NCBI RefSeq assembly: GCF_002995495.1
Contig: NZ_PVZV01000016.1
Location: forward strand, 1-61,391
Direction of reading: 5' to 3'
Source of the DNA: Actinocorallia populi
GTDB taxonomy: Bacteria > Actinomycetota > Actinomycetes > Streptosporangiales > Streptosporangiaceae
DNA: 61,391 nucleotides
Of this stretch, positions 7,312 through 16,152 are shown piece after piece (within the stretch, counting starts at the first letter, position 1; each line of letters begins with the position of its first letter). Below the pieces are notes generated by a model. It searched no databases. It was not told the origin of the DNA and worked only from the letters and a program-made list of their open reading frames with translations. Made by a program: the position numbers and the translations under genes.

Positions 7312-8634
7312 ATGACCTATGCAGTTTCTGATCTCGATGCTGTGTCCTGTATCCGGGTGGAAGGGGGCGGTGCGGCCCGGGGCGCCCTGCGGGTGCCGGG
7401 CGATAAGTCGATCTCTCATCGGGCGCTACTGCTCGCGGCGCTCGCCCACGGCACCAGCATTCTGGAGGGACTGTCTCGCGGACAGGATGTGACCTGTACC
7501 CGTCACGCGGTCGAGCGGTTCGGGGTCGAGGTCGTCGAGGACGGGCAGGGCCGGCTGCTGGTGACCGGTCCGCTGCGTCATGAGCCCGATGACGTCCTGG
7601 ACCACGGCAACGCCGGGACGGGGATCCGGCTGACCGCGGGGGTGTGCGCCGGGATCGATGGCCTGTCGGTGCTGACGGGGGATGAGTACCTGCGGCGGCG
7701 TCCGATGGATCGGATCGCGGTCCCGTTGCGGGAGATGGGCGCTCGCGTCGACGGCCGGGAGGGTGGCCGTCTGGCGCCGCTGGTGGTGCGCGGCGGCGGT
7801 TTGCACGCCATCACCTACGCGCCCGCCCAGGCCTCGGCCCAGGTCAAAAGCGCGATCCTCCTCGCCGGCCTGTCGGCTGAAGGTCGCACGGTGGTGGAGG
7901 AGGTCCACCCGACGCGCAGGCACACCGAGGAGATGCTGGAGCAGTTCGGCGGCCGCGTCGCCGTGCAGGACACGCGGGTGAGCGTGGAGCGCAGCGACCT
8001 GGCCGCCACGACTGTGCACGTTCCCGGAGACCCGTCGCAGGCTGCTTTCTGGGCGGTGGCCGCCGCGATCAGCGACGGTGGCGAGGTCACCGTGCATGAC
8101 CTGTACCCGGGGTTCGGCCGCTCGGACTTCGTCGGGGTGCTCCAGCGGATGGGCGCCGATGTCGACTTCGACCAGGCCGGCGGGACGTTGACGGTCCGCG
8201 CCTCTCGGCTGCAGGCGGTGGAGCTGGGTGCGGAGGACATCCCGGGGATCGTCGATGAGGTGCCGGTGCTGGCGATCGCCGCGGCGCTCGCGCACGGCAC
8301 CACCGTCATCTCCGGGGCTGCGGAGTTGCGAGCCAAGGAGTCCGACCGTATCTCCTACACGTGCGCGATGCTGCGGGCGTTCGGCGTCAAGGTCAGCGAG
8401 CTGGAGGACGGCATGGTCATCGAAGGCGGCGGCCAGCTGCACGCCGCCCGGGTCGACAGCCACGGGGATCACCGTCTGGCGATGGCCGCGGCCGTCGCCG
8501 CATCGTGTGCGACCAGCGGCACCACCACCATCAACCGGTGGGAGTCCGTCGCCACCAGCTACCCCGCCTTCGCCGCTGACCTGATGCGCCTGACCGGCGT
8601 CTCCGTCACCGCCGATGCGGAGCAGCAAGCCTGA
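7312..8634 (+). CDS. aroA: 3-phosphoshikimate 1-carboxyvinyltransferase (EPSP synthase)
   Basis: It joins shikimate-3-phosphate and phosphoenolpyruvate to EPSP, the sixth step of the shikimate pathway. About 440 residues, the family's usual size. Motifs in order: VPGDKSISHRALL near residue 30, GNAGTGIRL about 110, RRRPMDR about 130, KSAILLAGL about 180, DPSQAAFW about 245, DEVPVLAIAA about 320, KESDR about 350. The GNAGTG motif is the unmodified form at the position that is GNAATG in the glyphosate-tolerant CP4 enzyme. Start is ATG 7312 with GGGGA upstream; GTG 7282 is an alternative. It is followed by a strong hairpin. A plasmid location next to aminotransferase and flavin genes suggests supply of an aromatic precursor rather than housekeeping. 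Confidence 0.93.
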   Translation: MTYAVSDLDAVSCIRVEGGGAARGALRVPGDKSISHRALLLAALAHGTSILEGLSRGQDVTCTRHAVERFGVEVVEDGQGRLLVTGPLRHEPDDVLDHGNAGTGIRLTAGVCAGIDGLSVLTGDEYLRRRPMDRIAVPLREMGARVDGREGGRLAPLVVRGGGLHAITYAPAQASAQVKSAILLAGLSAEGRTVVEEVHPTRRHTEEMLEQFGGRVAVQDTRVSVERSDLAATTVHVPGDPSQAAFWAVAAAISDGGEVTVHDLYPGFGRSDFVGVLQRMGADVDFDQAGGTLTVRASRLQAVELGAEDIPGIVDEVPVLAIAAALAHGTTVISGAAELRAKESDRISYTCAMLRAFGVKVSELEDGMVIEGGGQLHAARVDSHGDHRLAMAAAVAASCATSGTTTINRWESVATSYPAFAADLMRLTGVSVTADAEQQA

Positions 8635-8653
8635 CTTCAGTCCGAGCGAAGAG

Positions 8654-8689
8654 GCGGGCGGGCAGGGACTTCGGTCCCGGCCCGCCCGC
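8654..8689. terminator. Bidirectional terminator between aroA and the 8697 gene
   Basis: Arms GCGGGCGGGC and GCCCGCCCGC plus an inner GGGAC/GTCCC stem closed by a TTCG tetraloop, with one mismatch. It lies between convergent stops. Confidence 0.85.
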
Positions 8690-8696
8690 TTTGCGT

Positions 8697-9374
8697 TCAC
8701 CAGCGGTACTCCAGGAGATCGAATTCCCGGGTGTAGGCCTCTTCGACGGCTTGGCGGGCGGCGGCGTCCAGGACGTCCCGGTAGTGCAGGCCTGGTGGGC
8801 GGAAGTGGGCCTTGGCGTGCGGGAGCCGCAGCGGCGGCAGCCCTACCAGCTCGCACAGGTCGGCGAGTTGTTCCTCGAGGTGCTCGTGGCGCAGCAGGTG
8901 GTCGACCATCACGCGGCCGTCGTGGTCGGTGTAGAGGGGCCAGTTCAGGGCGTCGGCGAACTCGCCGGTGGCGATGAACTCCTCCATCGAGGGCCGCAGG
9001 TGGGGGTTGCGGTGGCGGTGGAAGTAGAGGCTGGCCACCTTCTCGAACGGGTTGCGCTCCACCGCGACGCTCACGTACCGCTCCCAGGGGGCGCCGAGTT
9101 CGGCGCGCAGGTGGCGGGCGGGCATGTGGTTGTAGAACCGGACCCGGCCGCACACTCCCGGCGGGGCGGGCGCGGGGCCCGCGTGCAGGCCGGGGTGCAG
9201 GTGGTTTTGTGGCGGACGTCCGCCTTCGGTTCGCCGCAGTTCCTCATCTCGCGGGGACAGGGAGGTGATGATGTCGTCGGGTCCGGCTAGGGCGGACAGG
9301 GCGATCTCCAGGGAGGTCGAGGCGGTCTTGCGGGTGCGGACCACGATGAGCCCCGGCCCGTCCAGCACGATCAC
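8697..9374 (-). CDS. Sulfotransferase-family-like protein
   Basis: 225 residues. The N-terminus IVVRTRKTASTSLEIAL resembles the 5'-phosphosulfate loop of sulfotransferase-family proteins (KTASTSL in place of the classical KTGTT). A central VERNPFEKVASLYF matches the 3'-phosphate-binding RNPxxxxxS region, and LYTDHDGRVMVDHLLRHE is typical of this family's C-terminal half. It may transfer sulfate from PAPS to a small molecule. GTG start with GAGGAG upstream, 10 nt after the flavin gene's stop: the last gene of a three-gene minus-strand operon. Confidence 0.65.
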   Translation of the reverse strand: MIVLDGPGLIVVRTRKTASTSLEIALSALAGPDDIITSLSPRDEELRRTEGGRPPQNHLHPGLHAGPAPAPPGVCGRVRFYNHMPARHLRAELGAPWERYVSVAVERNPFEKVASLYFHRHRNPHLRPSMEEFIATGEFADALNWPLYTDHDGRVMVDHLLRHEHLEEQLADLCELVGLPPLRLPHAKAHFRPPGLHYRDVLDAAARQAVEEAYTREFDLLEYRW

Positions 9375-9384
9375 CCGGCGCTCC

Positions 9385-10487
9385 TCACAGCTCGGGGGCC
9401 AGGTGGCCGTCGGCGGTGCCGACGGTGGTCAGCGCCCGCCGGTAGGAGGCGGGCGCCAGGTCGGGGGCGTGGCGGGCTGCCAGCATCGGGTCGGCCAGGA
9501 GCTGGCGGCCCATGAGGACGAGGTCGCAGGCTCCCTCGCGGATCAGGGCTGCGCCCTGCCCCAGGTTGGTGATCTTGCCTACGGCGGCGGTGGGCATCCC
9601 TCCTCGCCGGCGGATGGTGCGGGCGTAGGCCGCCTGCCAGGCCGGGCCTGCGGGGCGGGGTTCGGGGCGGGTGATGCCGCCGGAGGTGCAGTCGAGCAGG
9701 TCGACGCCGTCGGCGGCCAGCAGCGGCGCCAACCGCACTGCTTCCTTCAGCCCCCATCCGCCGGGAAGGTGGTCGGTCGCGGAGATCCGCACGAGCAGCG
9801 GCAGGTCCGCGGGCAGGGCGCGGCGCACGGCTCGGGCGGTGCGGCGCAGCAGCCGAACCCGGTTGTCGAAGTCGCCGCCGTAGGCGTCGGTGCGCTGGTT
9901 GGCCAGCGGGGAGAGGAAGGAGTGCAGGAGACGGCCGTGCCCGGCGTGCAGCTCCACCGCGCGGAATCCGGCACGGGCGGCGCGGGCGGCCGCGGCGGCG
10001 AACTGGTCCACCACGTCGCGGAGCTGCTCGGTGCTCATCTGGCGCGGGGTGCGGTAGCCGTCGGCGAACGCGATCACAGAGGGGCCCAGCGGCTGCCATC
10101 CGCCGTCGGCGTCGGCGAGCGGCTGGTCGCCGCCTGGTCCCCAGGGGCGGGTGCGGGAGGCTTTGCGGCCCGCGTGCGACAGCTGCAACGCCGCAGTCGC
10201 ACCCTGCCCATTGATCGCCTCGGCCACGCGGGCCAGGCCCTGCTCCTGCTCGACGTTCCACAGTCCCAGGTCGTGGGGGGTGGCCAGGGCATCGGGGGAG
10301 ACGGCGGTCGCTTCCACGATCACCAGGCCCAGCGCGGTGGAGTGCGTGGTGTAGTGCGGCAGGTGCCAAGCCGGGTCGATCAGGTGACCGGGCAGCGCTC
10401 GGTAGGTGCTCATGGGAGGCGGCCCAGCCGGTGGCGGATCACGACTCCGCGCAAGGTCAAGGGCACAGCGAGGGCGGAAAGCGTCAT
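9385..10487 (-). pseudogene. NADH:flavin oxidoreductase / Old Yellow Enzyme, frameshifted near the N-terminus
   Basis: The main frame (ATG 10413 onward) carries an OYE-type FMN TIM barrel: LVIVEATAVS, LQLSHAGRK, FRAVELHAGHGRLLHSFLSPLANQRTDAYGG (residues named in pieces), LLVRISATD, and MGRQLLADP for phosphate binding. The missing first strand, VPLTLRGVVIRHRL, is encoded just upstream in another phase from ATG 10487, which has a strong GAAGGAGA RBS and overlaps the aminotransferase stop by ATGA. That frame ends at TGA 10412-10410, overlapping ATG 10413. One extra C in the CCC run at about 10414-10416 would restore a full-length enzyme. It may be a true inactivation, a sequencing error, or a split gene expressed by coupling. 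Confidence 0.8.
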
Positions 10488-11737
10488 CTGTCTCTCCTTC
10501 GCTCAATGAGTTCGGCGGCACGTGTCAGAGCCACCTCGTACGGGTCGGGGCCGAAGAGCGGCTCGTACGGGTCGGGGCCGAAGAGCGGCTCGTACAGGTC
10601 GCGGGTGTCGACCTCCACCAGAGCGTCCAGCAGCCGGCGCGTCCCGTCGAAGCCATCGGGATCGTGGTGGAGAGCGGCGGGCAGGCCCAGCAACGCGCCG
10701 AGGTCGGGGTCGGTGAACAGCGGCAGCTCGTGCAACGGCCGGGCAGGCAGGGCGGCGCGGATACCGCACGCGCGCAGAACGTCCACGAGCACGGTCACGG
10801 CGTCGGCAGAACGCGCCCGCCAGTGCATCTTGTACAGGGCTCCGGCGGTGCGGCCGGGCGGGTCGGCCAGCGGGGCCAGGTTGGGCAGCAGCGCGGCCAT
10901 CAGCGCGTCGACGGCCCGCTCTCGCTCGTTCTTGACGGCCACGATGTCGGGCAAGCTTCGCAGGTGATCGGCGGCCAGGACCGCGGCGACGGGGTGGGGG
11001 CGGCGGTTGTGCCCGGCGCCGGTGACGGCCAGCGCCCGCAGCCGGGGATCGGCCAGGCCGTTCAGGGCGCGGCGCTTGGGCTGGGCCAACACCCGCGCCC
11101 GCTCCCACACCGCCGGGTCGGCGGCGCTCAGCAGGCCGGCCTTGCCGCCGGAGACCGTCTTCCACGTGCCGCACGACCAGATCGCCGCATCGCCAACGGT
11201 TCCGACCGGCTGTTCCTTCCAGCGGGTCCCGTGGGCGTGCGAGCAATCTTCGATCAGGGCCAAGCCGTGGCGGTCGACGAAGGCGCGGGCGGCCTGTAGG
11301 GGGACGGGCCGTCCCCAGGTGTGGGTGATGACCAGCGCGGCGGTGCGGCCGGTGACACGGGAGGCCGCGTCCTGCAGGTCGATGCCGCCGGTCGTCGGGT
11401 CGGCGTCGCACAGCACCGGGATGAGGCCGGTGGGCAGCATCGCGGTCACCGTGGAGCGGAACGAATGGGAAGCGGCCAGGACGTGCGCACCTTCCTCCAG
11501 GCGCAGCGCCTGGTAGGCGGTCTCCAACGCGCTCGTCCCCGAATCACACAACAGCATCGGCCGACCTGGTGCGAGTGTCTGGCCGGCCAGCTGCTCACAG
11601 GCGTCGATCTGCGGGTGAGTAGCCGCCGCACCGGCCAGGTCTCCGCTCTCCAGCAGCTGGTGGACTTCCTCTAGTGCGGCCGTGGACCACCAGGGCCACA
11701 ACCGGGGTGGGGTCGGGAGAGTCTGCGTGTTCTGCAT
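10484..11737 (-). CDS. DegT/DnrJ/EryC1-type PLP aminotransferase
   Basis: 417 residues. Fold-type I features: a cofactor-binding loop LLCDSGTSALETAY (about 63-76), ALIEDCSHAHGTRWK with the PLP-contacting Asp (about 168-182), and WKTVSGGKAGLLS with the Schiff-base lysine region (about 196-208). Relatives act on keto-sugars or cyclitols, including amino-shikimate chemistry. AGGAGGT upstream of ATG 11737 decides the start, and the stop overlaps the flavin gene start by 4 nt. The C-terminus contains a 9-residue unit YEPLFGPDP twice from a 27-bp tandem duplication. Substrate unknown; the nearby aroA makes an aromatic or cyclitol substrate plausible. Confidence 0.8.
   Translation of the reverse strand: MQNTQTLPTPPRLWPWWSTAALEEVHQLLESGDLAGAAATHPQIDACEQLAGQTLAPGRPMLLCDSGTSALETAYQALRLEEGAHVLAASHSFRSTVTAMLPTGLIPVLCDADPTTGGIDLQDAASRVTGRTAALVITHTWGRPVPLQAARAFVDRHGLALIEDCSHAHGTRWKEQPVGTVGDAAIWSCGTWKTVSGGKAGLLSAADPAVWERARVLAQPKRRALNGLADPRLRALAVTGAGHNRRPHPVAAVLAADHLRSLPDIVAVKNERERAVDALMAALLPNLAPLADPPGRTAGALYKMHWRARSADAVTVLVDVLRACGIRAALPARPLHELPLFTDPDLGALLGLPAALHHDPDGFDGTRRLLDALVEVDTRDLYEPLFGPDPYEPLFGPDPYEVALTRAAELIERRRDR
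10535..10588. repeat. 27-bp tandem duplication in the aminotransferase 3' end
   Basis: Two adjacent identical 27-bp units encode YEPLFGPDP twice. The frame is kept. Confidence 0.85.
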
Positions 11738-11870
11738 CCGCGTACCTCCTGGGGGTGGATCCGGTGGACCCGTATCAGTGCAGAGCAGGCCCGGCGAACA
11801 GAGAAAGGGTGTTGTCCGGAGGCTGGTCGAGCGCGGCGGCCGCCAGGATCGGTCAGGCCGCCGCGCCCGG

Positions 11871-12206
11871 TCATGAACGCACGGCCAGGACCTGGCGTGC
11901 GAGGAAAGGTCCTTGGCCGTCGCCGGGCCGCGCCCCGGCAGGGGCGACGGCCAAGGAGTTCGTGGGGTACAGCGCCTCATCGACGGCGCGCATGCGGTCG
12001 GCCAGCTTGTCGGGATCGGTGTCTTCGTCGACGTCCACGGGCGCGCGGTGGAGCGGGAAGGCCGAGAAGCTGCCCCGGTGCGGGCTGTAGAGCACGACCC
12101 AGCAGGGGAAGTCGCCGTCCATCCGCGCGGCGATCGCACGGTTGGCCCGGTCCGCCTCCCGCGCATCAACGAGCCGCTGGCTCAGGGTCCTGTCGCGCCG
12201 GAGCAT
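11871..12206 (-). CDS. Hypothetical protein (111 aa)
   Basis: A soluble protein with a basic N-terminal helix (RRDRTLSQRLVDAREADRANR) and a conserved-looking core (DFPCWVVLYSPHRGSFSAF). The ATG overlaps the previous gene's stop (TGATG), so the two form a coupled pair. Similar small pairs often sit beside XRE regulators in actinobacteria, and an XRE regulator is divergent 480 nt away. Function unknown. Confidence 0.6.
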   Translation of the reverse strand: MLRRDRTLSQRLVDAREADRANRAIAARMDGDFPCWVVLYSPHRGSFSAFPLHRAPVDVDEDTDPDKLADRMRAVDEALYPTNSLAVAPAGARPGDGQGPFLARQVLAVRS

Positions 12207-12463
12207 CACAGGCCCTCCGCCGCGATCGCTTCGACGACGGCCATCGCCGCCGCCTGCTTCTCCAGCTCGGCTTCCAGGGCCGTGCTGGTCGGTGCGTGCA
12301 CGTTCGGGTAGACGCCGTAGTAGCCGGCGCCCTTGGCCACTCGCGGCGGGGCTTTCACGCGGGAGGCGTACAGATGCCCCTCGTCAGAGGTCCACAGCCG
12401 CCAGTCGCTCCCGTAGACCTCGGCGAGCCGGGCCAGCTCCACCTCTGTGACGCTCGGGGCCAT
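12206..12463 (-). CDS. Hypothetical protein (85 aa)
   Basis: A small protein beginning MAPSVTEVELARLAEVYGSDW, with GAGGTAG in front of ATG 12463; the open frame extends to 12577, but the upstream part lacks an RBS. Pattern LWTSDEGHLYASRV followed by a helical C-terminus. It is the first gene of a coupled pair with 11871-12206 and is divergent from the XRE regulator at 12686. Function unknown. Confidence 0.55.
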   Translation of the reverse strand: MAPSVTEVELARLAEVYGSDWRLWTSDEGHLYASRVKAPPRVAKGAGYYGVYPNVHAPTSTALEAELEKQAAAMAVVEAIAAEGL

Positions 12464-12685
12464 CGCTACCTCGCTGTAAGCCAGACCGATACGGGCAGTG
12501 ACCGAACAGTGGCTGGGATTCTCACTCGTCGCAATGTCGGCCAGCTGTGACAGACGCCGTCCGTCCAGCGGTTCCATGACGGCCCGCCGCCCTTGTCACA
12601 GGAGGCGATGACGAGGCGCGGACAAGCCCTGCTCGGGGCCGAAGTTTCGTGGCTACTGTGGAAAGCAGTCCACTGAGGAGCCGAC

Positions 12686-14077
12686 GTGAAACCCCAGCAG
12701 ACCGCCCGCAGTCTCCGCGAGCAAGCCGCGCGGGAGTCCTGGAGCCCTGAGGCGCTTGTCGACGCCATCGCTGAGCGCACCGGGGTGAGCCGCCTTCGCG
12801 CCTTCCGCCTCGCCGCAGACCTGACCCTGGATGAGGTCGCCCGGCAGATCACCGCGCTGCGCGGCTCCACGGTGAGCAAGCAGCAGCTGTCCCAGTGGGA
12901 GACCGGCAGGGCCCAGCCCCGTGAGCATCTGCGTGATGTGCTCTGCCAGTTCTACGGCACCCGTCCCGACCGCCTGGGCTTCGGCAGCGACTACAGCGCC
13001 AGCGAGCGGTCCGCGCTCGCAGCTCAGGCCCGCGCCGCCTCCACCCTCACCGGACGTGCCGACGCCCCTGACCAGATCGACGCCGGCACCGCACGCGACC
13101 TCGACGAAGTCCGCGCCCGGCTCAGCCGCTTCCTCCAAAGCGAGTTGTCCGAGACGGCGGTGGAGTACCTCGAAGCCCGGGTGCGCAACTACGACGCCGC
13201 CTTCATCACCGGGGCCAGCAGCGAAGTCATGGGCGACGTCGCCATGGACCTGCGCTCCGCGGACGAGCTCCTGGAGCGTACCCGTACCCCGGCCACGGCC
13301 GCACGGCTGCTCACCGTGATCTCCTACCTGTCGGGGATGCTCGGCATTTTGATGCTTCATCTGGGCAACCAGCGCAAAGCCGATGAGTGGTTCCTCTACA
13401 GCCAGCTGTCAGCCGACCAGACCGAGACGCGGGATCTGCGCGCCTGGGCCACCGCCCGCCGCGCCCTCCTGCCGCTGTACTACGGCAACGCCGCCGACGC
13501 CGTCCGGCACGCCGACCGCGCCCTGGCCCTCGCGGGCAAGGCGCCTTCCGCGGCGGCCGTGCGGGCGCTCACCGTCCGCGCCCGGGCCAAAGCCGCCCAC
13601 CCCGGCTCCCGCGCCGCCGTCCTGGCCGACCTCGACAAGGCCGCCGAGATGCACGAGGCTCTGCCGATGGAAGCCACCACCGACGGCATCCTCGGAATCA
13701 CCCGCCTGCAGCTCAACGCCTACCTGGGCGAGACCTACACCGACGTCGGCGACACCCAGCGCGGCATGCTCCACCACAGCGAAGTCCTCGACCGGTTCGC
13801 CGGACACGCCGCCGACGGCTGCCTGCAGCCTGACGGCTGCCTCGACTACGCCCTCGCCTGGTTCTCCCAAGCCAAAGCCCACGCCCTGGACGGCGACCAT
13901 GACGAGGCCGCGACCGTTATCAGCACCGCGGTGATGACCGTCCCCCTGAAATGCCGCACCACCATGGTCCTCAAGACCGCCAGCGCTGCGGCCAGGGCGA
14001 TCCCCATGGGCGCGCGCACGACGACCGAGTTCGCCAAGATGCGTGATGTGCTCGCCTTCCACGCATCAACGAGTTGA
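12686..14077 (+). CDS. XRE-family regulator with TPR-like C-terminal domain
   Basis: 463 residues. The N-terminal HTH_XRE (about 30-90: LTLDEVARQITALRGSTVSKQQLSQWETGRAQPREHL, cited in parts) is followed by helical repeats to the C-terminus (LRAWATARRALLPLYYGNAADAVRHADRALAL and similar), as in Streptomyces regulators that sense a ligand or peptide through TPRs. GTG start with AGGAG upstream. It is divergent from the 12206-12463 pair, which it may control, and followed 12 nt later by the pterin dehydratase gene. Confidence 0.8.
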   Translation: MKPQQTARSLREQAARESWSPEALVDAIAERTGVSRLRAFRLAADLTLDEVARQITALRGSTVSKQQLSQWETGRAQPREHLRDVLCQFYGTRPDRLGFGSDYSASERSALAAQARAASTLTGRADAPDQIDAGTARDLDEVRARLSRFLQSELSETAVEYLEARVRNYDAAFITGASSEVMGDVAMDLRSADELLERTRTPATAARLLTVISYLSGMLGILMLHLGNQRKADEWFLYSQLSADQTETRDLRAWATARRALLPLYYGNAADAVRHADRALALAGKAPSAAAVRALTVRARAKAAHPGSRAAVLADLDKAAEMHEALPMEATTDGILGITRLQLNAYLGETYTDVGDTQRGMLHHSEVLDRFAGHAADGCLQPDGCLDYALAWFSQAKAHALDGDHDEAATVISTAVMTVPLKCRTTMVLKTASAAARAIPMGARTTTEFAKMRDVLAFHASTS

Positions 14078-14089
14078 GGAGCAAACACC

Positions 14090-14386
14090 ATGGCAGCGCT
14101 CACCGAAGACCAGATCACCGCCCGCCTCGCCGAACTCCCGCAGTGGAGGCGTGACGGCGACACCATCACTCGGACCGTCCAGGCCCCCACGTTCCTCGCC
14201 GGGATCGACATCGTCGCCGCGGCCGCCAAGGCCGCCGAAGACGCCAACCACCACCCCGACATCGACATCCGCTGGCGCAACGTCACCTTCACTCTCACCA
14301 CCCACGACGCCGGCAACGCCCTGACCGCCCTCGACTTCGACCTCGCCGAACAGATCGACCAAGCTGCGGCCCAACACGGCGCCTGA
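14090..14386 (+). CDS. phhB: Pterin-4a-carbinolamine dehydratase
   Basis: 98 residues, the family's full length. The conserved histidine motif is seen as EDANHHPDIDIRWRNVTFTL, with His-His-Pro-Asp at about residues 49-52 (catalytic region). It dehydrates the 4a-hydroxy-tetrahydropterin formed by aromatic amino acid hydroxylases so that the cofactor can be recycled. No hydroxylase gene lies in the window. GAGGAG precedes the ATG. Twelve nt after the XRE gene, so cotranscribed. Together with aroA nearby it suggests cargo for aromatic metabolism. Confidence 0.9.
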   Translation: MAALTEDQITARLAELPQWRRDGDTITRTVQAPTFLAGIDIVAAAAKAAEDANHHPDIDIRWRNVTFTLTTHDAGNALTALDFDLAEQIDQAAAQHGA

Positions 14387-14572
14387 CCAACACGCCAGGC
14401 CTCGGGCTAAGACGCTCGATTCACCGCATCCGGCAACCGCTCCACGGCGACCAGTGCACCTCGCCGGCGAAGTACCTGACCCCGGCCGTGTCCTACTGCG
14501 GTCGGGGCAAAATCGTCTTTGAGACCTTCTCGGCGATAGCCCGATCGGGCAGGCGCCTCCCAGGATGGGCCG

Positions 14573-14950
14573 ATGATCGATCCCCGGTACGCCTTTCCGT
14601 TTCTCATCGCGATCCTCCCGCCGGCAGTGTTCGGCGGCATCTTCATCGGCGCAGTAGAGGCCCAGCACCACAACTGGGTGATGGGGATCCTGGCCGCCCT
14701 CTCGACGGGCCTCTTCGTCACCGTCATGCCCGTCCAGCTCGTGATGTTCGACCCCGTCCTGACAGAACGCCCGCGCCGCCTGATCTGGATCGTCCTGGTG
14801 CTGGCCACGGGGGCGATGTACCTGGCAGGGACGGTCATGCTCGAGAATGCCGCCTGGCCGGTGCAGTGGGGGCTGCCGCTGGTGTGCCTGCTGCCCCTAT
14901 ATCTCACTCGGGCTGCCGTCCGCGCAGCCCGTACCCGCCAGGAGAGCTAA
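14573..14950 (+). CDS. Four-helix membrane protein, hypothetical
   Basis: 125 residues with about four hydrophobic segments (roughly 8-27, 36-56, 70-88, 92-113) and a basic C-terminus (RAAVRAARTRQES), giving a small integral membrane protein. Start ATG 14573 with GGATGGGCC upstream, a modest SD. No family recognised. Stands alone on the plus strand after a 186-nt gap. Confidence 0.5.
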   Translation: MIDPRYAFPFLIAILPPAVFGGIFIGAVEAQHHNWVMGILAALSTGLFVTVMPVQLVMFDPVLTERPRRLIWIVLVLATGAMYLAGTVMLENAAWPVQWGLPLVCLLPLYLTRAAVRAARTRQES

Positions 14951-15101
14951 CCGCCCGCCTGCTGCGGGCCAGACGAGCTCACGCCGCTTCGCCTCGGCAG
15001 CGCGGACACGGCTCTGATCTCATGTTCGGCTCAAGACTCGGTGATCAGACGAGGTCGGACGCTACGGTGACGCCAAGGCCCTTGCTCCTGCCGGAGGAAC
15101 C

Positions 15102-15518
15102 GTGGCGAAGATAAAGATCACTCTGAATTGCTGCCTGTGCGGCCGACGTATCCCGCACTCGTGCGACGTGTACCCCTTGGACGCCGAATGGCAGCGCCGC
15201 TACCCAGCCATGACCGGGATGCTGGCCTGCGACTGCGCGCTGCGCATCGACTGGCTGTGTCAGCGTCCCGGTGGCGGGTTCGTCGACGGTCACATCCCCG
15301 CCGACTGCCACGGGTCCGACATGGACGCCTGGAGCCATATCGGCGTCCCTCACACCCACACCGCGGCCGTGACCGCTTTCCCCGACTCCGCCCTGGCCCA
15401 GGGCGCGGAGGACTACCTGCGCAGCCTCGCGGCGAACCCACGCCTCACCAGCCCGAACGTCATCCAGATCCGGGAGGCCGTGCGCCGCTGGGACGAACAC
15501 CGACCGACACAGCCGTAG
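15102..15518 (+). CDS. Hypothetical cysteine-rich protein (138 aa)
   Basis: GGAGGAACC precedes GTG 15102. The N-terminal half contains CCLCGRRIPHSC and LACDCALRIDWLC, which could bind a metal. The C-terminal half is helical and includes SNPNVIQIREAVRRW-like residues near the end. No known catalytic motif is seen and the family is not recognised. It precedes the P-loop kinase gene by 46 nt, possibly in the same transcript. Confidence 0.6.
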   Translation: MAKIKITLNCCLCGRRIPHSCDVYPLDAEWQRRYPAMTGMLACDCALRIDWLCQRPGGGFVDGHIPADCHGSDMDAWSHIGVPHTHTAAVTAFPDSALAQGAEDYLRSLAANPRLTSPNVIQIREAVRRWDEHRPTQP

Positions 15519-15564
15519 ATAACCGGGCATCCCGAACCTGCCTTTCACGACGGACGGACCGACC

Positions 15565-16152
15565 ATGCGTGAAGTGCCACAATGCGCTGGGACCACAAGC
15601 TCGCCGACGCTGATCGTGGTCAGCGGCCCGCCCGGAAGCGGCAAGACCACCCTGGCCCGGAAGATTGCCGCGCAGATCGGCTGCCCCCTGATCATCCGCG
15701 ACGAGATCAAACAGGGCCTCGTCATGGCGAGGCCCGGCTACAAGCCCGGCGGCGACGACCCGCTCAACCTGACCGCACTTTCAACGTTCACCGACGTGCT
15801 CACCACGCTCCTGAAGTCCGGGACGACCACCGTCGCCGAGGCTGCCTTCCAAGACCGGCTGTGGCGGCCGCTCCTGGAAGGCCTGGCGCCGATGGCCGAC
15901 ATCCGGATCATCCGCTGCGAGCTGTCCACCGACACCGCCCACGCCCGGGTCGCCGAGCGCGCCGCCACCGACGTCCACCGGGCCGCCCACGGCGACGCCG
16001 GTCTGCTGGAAGCCATCGCGTCCGGCAACAGCCCGATCGCGTCCTTCGTACCGATCGCAATGGACCTGCCGACCCTGATCGTGGACACATCCGACGACTA
16101 CCGGCCTGGCCTCTCCGACATCATCGCGTTCGCCACAAGATCTACACGTTGA
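15565..16152 (+). CDS. AAA/P-loop kinase-like protein
   Basis: 195 residues. Walker A GPPGSGKTT at about residues 20-28, then RDEIKQGL, a segment TTVAEAAFQDRLW with a Walker B-like end, and RIIRCELSTDTAHARVAERA, the lid/arginine region seen in zeta-toxin-like and chloramphenicol-phosphotransferase-like small kinases. It probably phosphorylates a small molecule; the substrate cannot be told. It is the last gene before the 16.2-kb repeat tract. Confidence 0.7.
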   Translation: MREVPQCAGTTSSPTLIVVSGPPGSGKTTLARKIAAQIGCPLIIRDEIKQGLVMARPGYKPGGDDPLNLTALSTFTDVLTTLLKSGTTTVAEAAFQDRLWRPLLEGLAPMADIRIIRCELSTDTAHARVAERAATDVHRAAHGDAGLLEAIASGNSPIASFVPIAMDLPTLIVDTSDDYRPGLSDIIAFATRSTR

